A stretch of DNA of 64,000 nucleotides, taken from Gilvimarinus gilvus. GTDB taxonomy: Bacteria > Pseudomonadota > Gammaproteobacteria > Pseudomonadales > Cellvibrionaceae. Under the pieces are notes generated by a model. That model was not told where the DNA came from and did no database searches. It was given only the letters and a program-made list of their open reading frames with translations. This document shows, piece after piece, positions 18,999-26,088 of this stretch. The DNA lies in contig NZ_JAULRU010000692.1 of the NCBI RefSeq assembly GCF_030518155.1, positions 16,611 to 80,610 on the forward strand, given 5' to 3'. Position 1 is the stretch's first letter, and the number at the start of each line of letters is the position of its first letter. The translations under genes and the position numbers were made by a program.

Positions 18999-20561
18999 TC
19001 AACTATCGGTAACGGGTCGCGAATACACCTCTTGCTGTACATGCTCCGCCAACCCCACTCCGGCCTCGGACATTGTCAGGTAGGTTTCATTCGCACCAGC
19101 GGCATTAATTTTGTCCGCCTCATCCTGAAACAGCGTGTGCGAGGCGATAAAACCTTCGAAACCACGCTGTCTTAATTGCGTTACCGCAATCATTTTTGCC
19201 TCGATATCGCTCATACTCAGAATGACCGCGCGAATGTTGTCCATACGCAAGCCCTGCCAGAACACCTGGTCTTCTGCATCAGCAAACAGAACCGCGCGCC
19301 CCTCCTTGCGGTGGCGATCCACTTTGCCTGGATCTGAATCCAACGCGATAAGTCCCGGCACCTTGTCCTTTAACTGTTCGTATGCAGCGGTACCGGTACG
19401 GCCCATGCCAAATATTAAGACTTCCGCATTACCCAGAGATATAGGTTGTTGGTCGGGGTGGTGAATGTTGCGTTCAAAACGCAGTAATCTAGCCGACAAA
19501 CGCTCGTAGAATGGGTGTGCAATGCGATTGAGAGGCGCCGATATTACAAACGAGACGGCCACTGTTAAGGCCAGAGGCACCAGCCATTGCGGCAACACAA
19601 TAGCGGCCACAATGAGACCAAATTCGCTGTAGTTGGTCAGAGCCAAAGACGTCAAAAATGCACTGCGTGCCCGCAGCTTAAATATCACCAACAATAAGAA
19701 AAATAGTAGCCCCTTCAGTGGCAGCACAATCGTAGCGGCAGTGGCCAGTACCAGCGCATCCATGCCCGGCAAGCCACTCATGCCAATCTGTAGAAAAAAG
19801 CCCACCAAAAAGACTTCTTTAATACTCCATAGGGAATTGGATAACTCGGTCGCCCGCTTATGTTTGGCCAACAACACCCCAAACGCCAGTGCCCCGAGCT
19901 CTGAGCTCAAGCCCAGCGCCTCAAAGCCAAGACCACCCACGACCAGAGCCAACAACAGCCCCAGTAACACCATAAGTTCGTCGTGGCCGCAGACATCCAA
20001 CAGACGGAAAAGCAGTGGGCGCATTAACGGTAGCGCAAGCACCAGAAGCGCCCATGCCGATGGCGTAGTGCCACTGGCGAGGCTGATCACCAGCAGCGCC
20101 AGCAAATCTTGAATAACCAAAATACCGATGGCGACCCGACCGTGAAAAGCACGCAACTCGCGCTTACTGTCCAACACTTTCGCCGCCAGCACAGTACTAG
20201 AGAAAGAAAGGGCGACACCAAGCAACAGCGCCTCATACCAGCTTATATCCAATAGCAGGAAGACACCGGGCGTCAGTAAGGTCACCGACAGGGCGAAATG
20301 CAACAGACCGCCGCCAATGACCTCAGGTTGTACCAGATTGCGCACACGCAACTTTAGGCCCACGGTAAATAACAGCAGCAACACCCCCAAATGAGCCAGA
20401 TGCGATATGACCTCGTCGCCATGCGACGGCAACTCCACATAATGGCTCAGCCCACTAATGGCAAAGCCTGCCGCTAAATAGCCCACCAGTGGGGGCAAGC
20501 CCACCGCCCTGACCATCAATCCAAGAGTGAACGCTAAGGCTATCCATACTGCTTCTAACAT
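18999..20561 (-). CDS. CPA2-type cation:proton antiporter with RCK/TrkA-N domain (KefB/YbaL-like)
   Basis: Of 520 residues, the first 350 or so form about 12 membrane segments with the family start LPPLVGYLAAGFAISG and the transport-core segment SFSSTVLAAKVL. A cytoplasmic Rossmann TrkA-N domain begins near residue 379 (EVLIFGMGRTGTAAYEQL). It likely exchanges K+ or Na+ for protons under nucleotide control. The CBS gene follows 19 bases later. The Rossmann part has no catalytic glutathione-site evidence, so KefB itself is not claimed. Confidence 0.88.
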   Translation of the reverse strand: MLEAVWIALAFTLGLMVRAVGLPPLVGYLAAGFAISGLSHYVELPSHGDEVISHLAHLGVLLLLFTVGLKLRVRNLVQPEVIGGGLLHFALSVTLLTPGVFLLLDISWYEALLLGVALSFSSTVLAAKVLDSKRELRAFHGRVAIGILVIQDLLALLVISLASGTTPSAWALLVLALPLMRPLLFRLLDVCGHDELMVLLGLLLALVVGGLGFEALGLSSELGALAFGVLLAKHKRATELSNSLWSIKEVFLVGFFLQIGMSGLPGMDALVLATAATIVLPLKGLLFFLLLVIFKLRARSAFLTSLALTNYSEFGLIVAAIVLPQWLVPLALTVAVSFVISAPLNRIAHPFYERLSARLLRFERNIHHPDQQPISLGNAEVLIFGMGRTGTAAYEQLKDKVPGLIALDSDPGKVDRHRKEGRAVLFADAEDQVFWQGLRMDNIRAVILSMSDIEAKMIAVTQLRQRGFEGFIASHTLFQDEADKINAAGANETYLTMSEAGVGLAEHVQQEVYSRPVTDS

Positions 20562-20655
20562 AATGGGTTATTTCTCTCACAGGCTATTGAAGTTTAACTA
20601 TATCAACCTTAGATTAGTTCTTACCATATAGCGGCGCGAACAACCGGCCGCAGCT

Positions 20656-20697
20656 GACAGGACGACCTGTCGGTAATGTCACAACGGGGACGGCCCC
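20656..20697 (+). promoter_or_regulatory. Guanidine-II (mini-ykkC) riboswitch
   Basis: Two short hairpins with ACGR tetraloops occur in tandem. The first is GACAGG-ACGA-CCTGTC (20656-20671). The second is GGGG-ACGG-CCCC (20686-20697). A 14-base linker separates them. This is the defining architecture of the guanidine-II class, which binds guanidinium and exposes the ribosome site. Here GGAGG at 20707-20711 follows immediately, then the ATG of an SMR exporter of the type this riboswitch controls. Confidence 0.9.
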
Positions 20698-20720
20698 ATC
20701 CTTTTTGGAGGTACCGTTCG

Positions 20721-21035
20721 ATGTCGTGGATATTTCTGATTTTTGCCGGGCTGCTCGAAATCGCCTGGGCCATAGGCTTAAAGTACACCGAGGGCTTCAG
20801 CAAATTATGGCCCTCCCTGATCACGGTGCTCGCGTTGATGGCCAGCTTAACGCTGCTGGCGCTGGCGTTGCGGCAGCTGCCATTGAGCACAGCCTATGTG
20901 ATTTGGTCCGGCATTGGTGCCCTGGGTACCGTGATTGCCGGCTTTATTCTATTTGGAGAACATCTGGGCGCTTTGCGCCTAGGCTGCATAGCCCTTATAC
21001 TCGTCGGCATCATAGGTTTAAAACTAACTAGCTAG
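20721..21035 (+). CDS. gdx: Guanidinium exporter (SMR family)
   Basis: The 104-residue protein has four membrane segments. The conserved Glu13 lies in GLLEIAWAIGLKYTEGF, and the Gdx/SugE-type WSGIGALGTVIAGFILFGE follows. Gdx proteins export guanidinium in exchange for protons. The start at ATG 20721 follows GGAGG with 9-base spacing. The upstream guanidine-II riboswitch strongly supports guanidinium, not general drug, export. Confidence 0.94.
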   Translation: MSWIFLIFAGLLEIAWAIGLKYTEGFSKLWPSLITVLALMASLTLLALALRQLPLSTAYVIWSGIGALGTVIAGFILFGEHLGALRLGCIALILVGIIGLKLTS

Positions 21036-21044
21036 GCAGGGAAT

Positions 21045-21413
21045 ATGAAGGAACTTTACTCAGCCAACCCCGTGATGTTCAAAAACAACCCACTGGGGTT
21101 TGTTCTGGCCTTAGTGTTGGTTCCAGTGGGCGTTGGTATAATCATCTTCCTTGTCTGGCACCTTAAAAACAAGTCTTCGCGCTTGATTGTCACTGAAGAA
21201 GACGTATTGTTTGAACAGGGGTTGCTCAGCAAAGAGCGCTCAGAGCTCACCATTAAGAGCATTCGGACTGTAAAGATTAAGCAATCTTTCTGGAATCGCA
21301 TCTTTGGTACCGGCACAGTAGAGCTTTACACCGCTGGCGACTCGCCAGAAATTGTCGCCAAAGGCTTACCCGATCCAAACACCATACGGGATATCATTAA
21401 AGCCAACGATTAA
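21045..21413 (+). CDS. Small membrane-anchored bacterial PH-domain protein
   Basis: The 122-residue protein has one membrane segment near residues 17-40 (LGFVLALVLVPVGVGIIIFLVW) preceded by a short N-terminal tail. A bPH_2 (DUF304-like) domain follows, with LIVTEEDVLFEQGLLSKERSEL and IRTVKIKQSFWNRIFGTGTVELYTAGD. The function is unknown. It starts 9 bases after gdx and could be read from the same transcript, although its product does not suggest guanidine metabolism. Confidence 0.75.
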   Translation: MKELYSANPVMFKNNPLGFVLALVLVPVGVGIIIFLVWHLKNKSSRLIVTEEDVLFEQGLLSKERSELTIKSIRTVKIKQSFWNRIFGTGTVELYTAGDSPEIVAKGLPDPNTIRDIIKAND

Positions 21414-21485
21414 GGCCTGCTAACGCTATTTGCGTACAAGCCGCTGCGATAAGACATTCGCCAATCAAGGCGCGAGGAGACTAGC

Positions 21486-21794
21486 TTGGGAAGCGACGAC
21501 AAGGACAAGCGCGAAGCCCGAACCACGCTGATCGTACTGATTGTGGTGGTACTGTTGGCGCTGGCCGGAATGATATTCGCGCTCCCCATGATGGCTGAAA
21601 TGACCAGCGGCGTCTTCAGCGAAGGGATTGGCCTTAAAAATGCTGCCGTCATCTCTTTTTTTGTCACTATGGCACTTCTGATTGTCTTTGCCATTAGCTC
21701 AGGGGATGGGCTAATTGGCGAGCTACAATTCGTACTGGGAGGATTTTTCTCCTTTTTTATAGTGATCTGGCTAATGATTGCCTGGATCTTTTAA
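21486..21794 (+). CDS. Small two- or three-TM membrane protein, unknown function
   Basis: The 102-residue product starts at a TTG with a good ribosome site (AGGAGA, about 6 bases upstream). A charged N-terminus (GSDDKDKREARTT) is followed by hydrophobic segments near residues 15-37, 58-76 and 82-101. I do not recognise a family. It lies between the PH-domain and outer-membrane-protein genes on the same strand. Confidence 0.6.
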   Translation: MGSDDKDKREARTTLIVLIVVVLLALAGMIFALPMMAEMTSGVFSEGIGLKNAAVISFFVTMALLIVFAISSGDGLIGELQFVLGGFFSFFIVIWLMIAWIF

Positions 21795-21814
21795 CTCAAG
21801 GTTAAGTAACGACT

Positions 21815-22369
21815 ATGAAACTGACCAAATCTATCTCTGCCTTACTTCTGCCCGCAGCCCTGTTAACCTCCGGCGCCGCGCTGGCCGACAACAACCGTGG
21901 TTTTTTCGCCGGCGTGGGCGCCTCGGCCATTAACGTCGACGACAGCGCCTCTTTTGATAAAGCCAACCTGTGGACAGCCGAGATTTTTGGCGGTTATAAA
22001 CTGAACCCCTGGCTAGGCGCGGAAGTGCGTTACGGCACGGGCCTCGGGGAAGAGGAGCTTTACCTTGACTACGCCGGGCTCAGCACCACTAAAATGGACA
22101 TCGATAACTCGGTAAGCATCTATTACCGTGCCGAGGCTGTGAATCAAACCGGCCGTTTCTACGCACTTTTGGGCTATTCCGATGTGGAGTTCACGGTTCT
22201 CGGTAACGGCGCCTCGGCTACTTTATCGGAAGACGACTTCTCGTGGGGCCTGGGCGCCGGCTTTATCGTCGCGCCAAAGTTGAGCCTAAACTTTGAGTAT
22301 CGCAATTTGGTGGATGTCGACGCTTACCGCTTTACCACTATCACCACCTCGCTGGATTACCGCTTTTAA
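21815..22369 (+). CDS. Outer-membrane beta-barrel protein (OmpA-like/OmpW-size)
   Basis: The 184-residue protein has a signal peptide (MKLTKSISALLLPAALL..., cleavage after ALA). Alternating aromatic and small residues suggest an eight-stranded barrel: FFAGVGASAINVDD, EIFGGYKLNPWLGAEVRYG, FSWGLGAGFIVAPKLSLNFEYR. It ends in YRF, with a C-terminal Phe as expected for BAM recognition. It probably belongs to the porin-like OMP_b-brl group. The specific role is unknown. Confidence 0.8.
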   Translation: MKLTKSISALLLPAALLTSGAALADNNRGFFAGVGASAINVDDSASFDKANLWTAEIFGGYKLNPWLGAEVRYGTGLGEEELYLDYAGLSTTKMDIDNSVSIYYRAEAVNQTGRFYALLGYSDVEFTVLGNGASATLSEDDFSWGLGAGFIVAPKLSLNFEYRNLVDVDAYRFTTITTSLDYRF

Positions 22370-22393
22370 GGCGGTGATAAGTGAGCGTTAAAG

Positions 22394-22582
22394 GTGGATG
22401 AGCTGCCCGAACAAACCGTTCACTGCCCGTTTTGTGACGCCCGGCTGACGCTTTTGTTAGATACGTCAGCCGGTGCTGAGCACAGTTATACCGAAGATTG
22501 CCACGTCTGCTGCCAACCCATGCTGGTGCATTTAACGCAGGACACCGATGGCCATTGGCAAGCTACCCTCGAGCAAGAGTAA
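22394..22582 (+). CDS. CPXCG-type cysteine-rich small protein
   Basis: The 62-residue protein has two cysteine pairs, CPFC near residue 11 and CHVCCQPM near residue 37, typical of the CPXCG family and suggestive of a zinc ribbon. It starts at GTG 22394, 24 bases after the outer-membrane gene. Function unknown. The family is common as a tiny conserved gene in gammaproteobacteria. Confidence 0.75.
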   Translation: MDELPEQTVHCPFCDARLTLLLDTSAGAEHSYTEDCHVCCQPMLVHLTQDTDGHWQATLEQE

Positions 22583-22606
22583 CTCAGCCTTGGCGCAGCG
22601 GAGACC

Positions 22607-23143
22607 CTACAAGGCCGCCTCTATCGCCTGAGTTAAGCTTTCGCTACCTGGCTTAGCCGTACTGCCGAAATGCTCAACGCCACCCGCGCTTGGGTCAATA
22701 ACGTATTTGTTGAAATTCCAGCTTGGCTCTTCGGTTTGCTCAGCTAGCCACGCGAACAATGCGTTGGCCGATTCACCGGTCACCTCAGTTGGCGCCAGCA
22801 TGGTAAAGCTCACACCGTAATTGGTAAAACAGATAGTAGCGGCCTCTTCCTCGGAGTTAGCCTCTTGCTTGAATGCGTCGCTGGCGAAACCCACAACCAC
22901 CAGGCCCTGATCTTTGTATTTCTGATGGACGGCCTCTAAACCCTCAAACTGCTTAGTGAAGCCGCAGTGACTGGCGGTATTGACCACCAGCGCAGGTTTA
23001 TTATTGAGCAGCTCGCATAAATCGACGGTACTGGACGAGTGTAACTTGCGGTACTCGCCGTTTAAGTGATCCGGACAGGTGTCGCCAGCTTGCGCCAGCG
23101 CAGCCAGCGGCATTAATAGTAGACTCAGCAAGTATTTTTTCAT
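22607..23143 (-). CDS. Exported glutathione-peroxidase-family protein
   Basis: The 178-residue product has a signal peptide (MKKYLLSLLLMPLAALAQA). The GPx domain has the peroxidatic Cys in NTASHCGFTKQFEGLE and the WNFNKYVID motif with Trp and Asn. The usual Gln-containing segment (CNQFG..EP in typical GPx) reads FASDAFKQEANSEEE here, so the catalytic Gln appears missing. It is probably a periplasmic thiol peroxidase using Cys. I use ATG 23143, preceded by AAGGGA, rather than the frame start at 23179. Confidence 0.82.
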   Translation of the reverse strand: MKKYLLSLLLMPLAALAQAGDTCPDHLNGEYRKLHSSSTVDLCELLNNKPALVVNTASHCGFTKQFEGLEAVHQKYKDQGLVVVGFASDAFKQEANSEEEAATICFTNYGVSFTMLAPTEVTGESANALFAWLAEQTEEPSWNFNKYVIDPSAGGVEHFGSTAKPGSESLTQAIEAAL

Positions 23144-23310
23144 TGTGATATCCCTTAAAGTAGAATTATACGGATGCAACTATGCAAGAGTTCATTGCGC
23201 TATAAACCAGGCATCACATCAACGGACGCACGACCGCCCAACTCAGGTAAAATAACACCATCCATTACCTGAGCAAGCTTAGGGTACTCTTTTCCAACAA
23301 AGGTTGCAGT

Positions 23311-24042
23311 ATGCGCATTCCCAGAGTTTTCACCGACCAACCGCTTTGCACTGGCACGACTGTGGAACTTGCCGATGAAGCCGCCCACTACGTAAACCGG
23401 GTGTTGCGTATGGGTGAAGGGCGCGAAATCGAACTGTTCAACGGCGAGGGTGGAGCCTACTTAGGTGCCCTAACTAAAATCGGAAAAAAAACCGCTACTG
23501 TTGCCGTAAATCAGTTTTGCAGCGACGACAAAGAGTCTGCATTGGGCATTGAATTGGCCATCGGCCTTTCCCGTGGCGAACGTTGGGATACGGTATTACA
23601 AAAGGCCACAGAGCTAGGCGTCCGTCGTATTGTCCCTCTCACCACAGAGCGCTGCGAAGTAAAACTAAAGGGTGACCGCCTGGCCAAAAAATGGCAGCAC
23701 TGGCGGCAAATAATCATCAGTGCCTGTGAGCAGTGTCAGCGCAACAGGCCCCCGCAGTTGGCGCCGCTGACGCCACTGCAGGATTACCTAGCCTCAGCCA
23801 CAGGCGACTATAAATTTGTCTTGCATCACCGCGACAGCCAAAGCCTGCCGCAGGGCGCGCAGCCGGCAAGCGCAGCTTTATTGATAGGCCCCGAGGGAGG
23901 ATTGAGTGACGCGGAAATTGCAACGGCGCAAGCCAATGGATTTTCGGCCCTTACGTTGGGGCCACGTGTTTTGCGCACAGAAACAGCGCCTCTAGCGGCC
24001 ATTTCCATATTGCAATATGTTTGGGGAGACCTACAAAACTAA
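23311..24042 (+). CDS. rsmE: 16S rRNA (uracil1498-N3)-methyltransferase
   Basis: The 243-residue SPOUT methyltransferase has the RsmE N-terminal PUA-like start (MRIPRVF, HYVNRVLRMGEGREIELFNGEGG). The knot region shows KATELGVRRIVPLTTERCEV, LLIGPEGGLSDAEI and LGPRVLRTETAPLAAI. It methylates U1498 of 16S rRNA. It ends 12 bases from the convergent lipoprotein gene. Confidence 0.96.
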   Translation: MRIPRVFTDQPLCTGTTVELADEAAHYVNRVLRMGEGREIELFNGEGGAYLGALTKIGKKTATVAVNQFCSDDKESALGIELAIGLSRGERWDTVLQKATELGVRRIVPLTTERCEVKLKGDRLAKKWQHWRQIIISACEQCQRNRPPQLAPLTPLQDYLASATGDYKFVLHHRDSQSLPQGAQPASAALLIGPEGGLSDAEIATAQANGFSALTLGPRVLRTETAPLAAISILQYVWGDLQN

Positions 24043-24054
24043 TCCGCGACCGCC

Positions 24055-24582
24055 TCAATCATCAATAGTTTCGGCAATTACCAGCTGACTGCGGGATTCA
24101 ACGTAATAGAAGTAAAACGGGCGCACAGTGTCCGGGTCGGACTCGGGGCAAGCCTCGGACGTATCTAAGGCATTCGAGCCATACTTCACATTAAGCTGAG
24201 CGGTGTCGTCGTCCAGCACCTGCGCTGACACTGTTTGCAGCCGCAATGTGTAATCGCAGTTATTGTCGTCGCGCGCACCCAGATCGATAAGCGCAACCTG
24301 ACCGGCTTCAAAGTCTGGCTCAAAGGCCAGCAGCTGATCGGTGTAACGATCCAGGAACAAGAAGTAATCTTCTTCACTGCGTAGAACCAGTAACTGTTTC
24401 TGGCCGTCAATATCGAGCAGAGTTTGTTCGCCGCTGATGACGCGACGAATCGTAATACTCTCTATCGTTTCGTCCTCGTCATCCACGCCGGTACCGGGAT
24501 CAAATGGCTCATCGCGCTCTGCACCACACGCACTTGCGAGCAACGCCATACTTACCCAAACTGCAAAATCCCTGGGTTTCAT
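24055..24582 (-). CDS. Small lipoprotein at the 3' end of the Pil-Chp operon
   Basis: The 175-residue product begins MKPRDFAVWVSMALLASACGAE, a lipoprotein-type signal with a probable lipidated Cys19. The rest is acidic (DPGTGVDDEDETIES) and then mixed, with no recognised domain; it ends RSQLVIAETIDD. The ATG at 24582 has GGAG six bases upstream, whereas the frame start at 24684 would overlap chpC. It lies 20 bases after the chpC stop on the same strand, so it may be translated from the chp transcript. No function can be assigned. Confidence 0.72.
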   Translation of the reverse strand: MKPRDFAVWVSMALLASACGAERDEPFDPGTGVDDEDETIESITIRRVISGEQTLLDIDGQKQLLVLRSEEDYFLFLDRYTDQLLAFEPDFEAGQVALIDLGARDDNNCDYTLRLQTVSAQVLDDDTAQLNVKYGSNALDTSEACPESDPDTVRPFYFYYVESRSQLVIAETIDD

Positions 24583-24602
24583 AAATCTCCTAATCAACAC
24601 CT

Positions 24603-25091
24603 TTAGTGAAAATCTTTGCGCGCCGCCAAATAAGCCTGCTCTATCCGCGCAACCGATGGGATAGTGGCTAGCTCTCCAGACCAACTAATCGCCATATCGT
24701 CATACGTATCACTGGGGGCGTCACTATTTTCGACAATTTCATCCGGCGTTATCCGTGCCAGGCGCGGCAAACCCTGGGTTAAAACGGCAATAAAACCTAG
24801 GTCATCGCTCTCGCCCGTTGTGTTCAGAACAGCAATACGGCAGCGGGCATTAAGACTGGGCTTAGAATTACCGTTGAGCAGTTCGTAGGAAATCAGTGGT
24901 AGTTTAATTTCACGCCACACGAACTCGCCCAATAACCAGTCCGGGCCATCGGCAACGGGAGACACCTGTGCCACCGGGACAATCTCAGCCACCGTTACGT
25001 TCGGCAACAAGAGTAGTTTATCGACGATAGGAACCAGCAGGCTGGCCACCTCCTGATGACGATCAGATTCGATGTATTGCTGGGCTCTCAT
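24603..25091 (-). CDS. chpC: CheW-like adaptor of the Pil-Chp system
   Basis: The product of about 162 residues has a weak CheW-like pattern (LLLPNVTVAEIVPVAQVSP, GEFVWREIKLPLISYELLN, CRIAVLNT, LPRLARITPDEI), matching ChpC in size and position. CheW-type proteins couple receptor arrays to the CheA kinase. I use ATG 25091; a TTG at 25109 is possible. The gene overlaps the end of chpB by 29 bases. Confidence 0.84.
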   Translation of the reverse strand: MRAQQYIESDRHQEVASLLVPIVDKLLLLPNVTVAEIVPVAQVSPVADGPDWLLGEFVWREIKLPLISYELLNGNSKPSLNARCRIAVLNTTGESDDLGFIAVLTQGLPRLARITPDEIVENSDAPSDTYDDMAISWSGELATIPSVARIEQAYLAARKDFH

Positions 25092-26088
25092 CAGCGGCCT
25101 GCTCCTCAATAGAATTTGCTTTTGTTTTCAATCGCCGGTTTAGCGCACGGGCTAATTCGGCGGGCTCTGCGGTAAGATCCACGCACTCGGTTTCCAGCAC
25201 AGCGCAGGGCATGGAATCTACCACACAGTTTTCAGGCGCTTGTACCCAGACTTGCCCACCTTGTTGTTTTATAAAGCGACAACTGGCAGAACCGTCTTCG
25301 CCCATGCCCGAAAACACTATCATACCGCAACGATTTTTATGTGTTCGAGCTAAATTAGCCACCAATTGATCAATGGAGGGCTGATAACAGCCGCCCCAAG
25401 GCTCATCGTGCACAATCAGGGTGCTGTTCTCCAGCACCTGCACTCGCCGCGCCGGGTCGACAATGGTTATAGCATTGGGCTGAATGACTGAGCCCTGCCC
25501 GGCTGTCACGGGGGGGTACGGCCCTGCCCGCGTGATCATACTCATCAGCGCGGGCGAGTACCCCTCTTCAATGTGCTGAGCGTAGAGAAAACCCAAACCT
25601 AAATTGGGCTCTAACTCTCCTAAAAATTCACACAAAGCTGTCGGGCCGCCGGTCGATGCGGCCAATACCCACACCTCGTGCGCCGCCGGATTTGCCTGAA
25701 GATTAACCTCACCCAACAAACGCTGCAGCCTGGTTTTAACACGATTAACCCAAGCGACTTTATCGGAAGGGGAGTCCCCCATTTCGCTACTATCATTGAG
25801 TAAAACGGGTAGTGATGAAGACAACAGTGCATTTAATATAGCTGCACCGGGCGCTTGTTGAGTGTCATCTTCAGCGTGGATGATATCCACTAACCATGCA
25901 TCTAGGTCACGGATACGGTCAAGTTGATCAAGACATAACACCGGTGTATTGGAACCTGCCGTATCGTTTACCGAGGGTACTAACGCGCAGTATTCAATTT
26001 TTTGACCCGTCTGCCCAACCGCGGTTTTCAAAAGCGCCAGCTTGGCCTCACAATCAACCAAGACGCCAAGGCGCAGCGGCTCGGTCAC
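25063..26088 (-). CDS. chpB: CheB-type methylesterase of the Pil-Chp system
   Basis: The 341-residue protein has a CheB catalytic domain in its second half: Ser in VLAASTGGPTALCEF, His in AQHIEEGYSPAL and Asp in FSGMGEDGSAS, forming the expected triad. The N-terminal 140 residues look like a degenerate receiver without a clear phospho-Asp. It would demethylate or deamidate the receptor PilJ. It starts at a GTG directly after the chpA stop, with AGGA upstream. Confidence 0.92.
   Translation of the reverse strand: MTEPLRLGVLVDCEAKLALLKTAVGQTGQKIEYCALVPSVNDTAGSNTPVLCLDQLDRIRDLDAWLVDIIHAEDDTQQAPGAAILNALLSSSLPVLLNDSSEMGDSPSDKVAWVNRVKTRLQRLLGEVNLQANPAAHEVWVLAASTGGPTALCEFLGELEPNLGLGFLYAQHIEEGYSPALMSMITRAGPYPPVTAGQGSVIQPNAITIVDPARRVQVLENSTLIVHDEPWGGCYQPSIDQLVANLARTHKNRCGMIVFSGMGEDGSASCRFIKQQGGQVWVQAPENCVVDSMPCAVLETECVDLTAEPAELARALNRRLKTKANSIEEQAADESPAIHRI

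Noticed and set aside
23200..23388. Minus-strand 62-codon frame overlapping the rsmE start
   Set aside because: It has no ribosome site and no recognised family, and overlaps the well-supported rsmE start. It might be a decayed gene end but cannot be supported.
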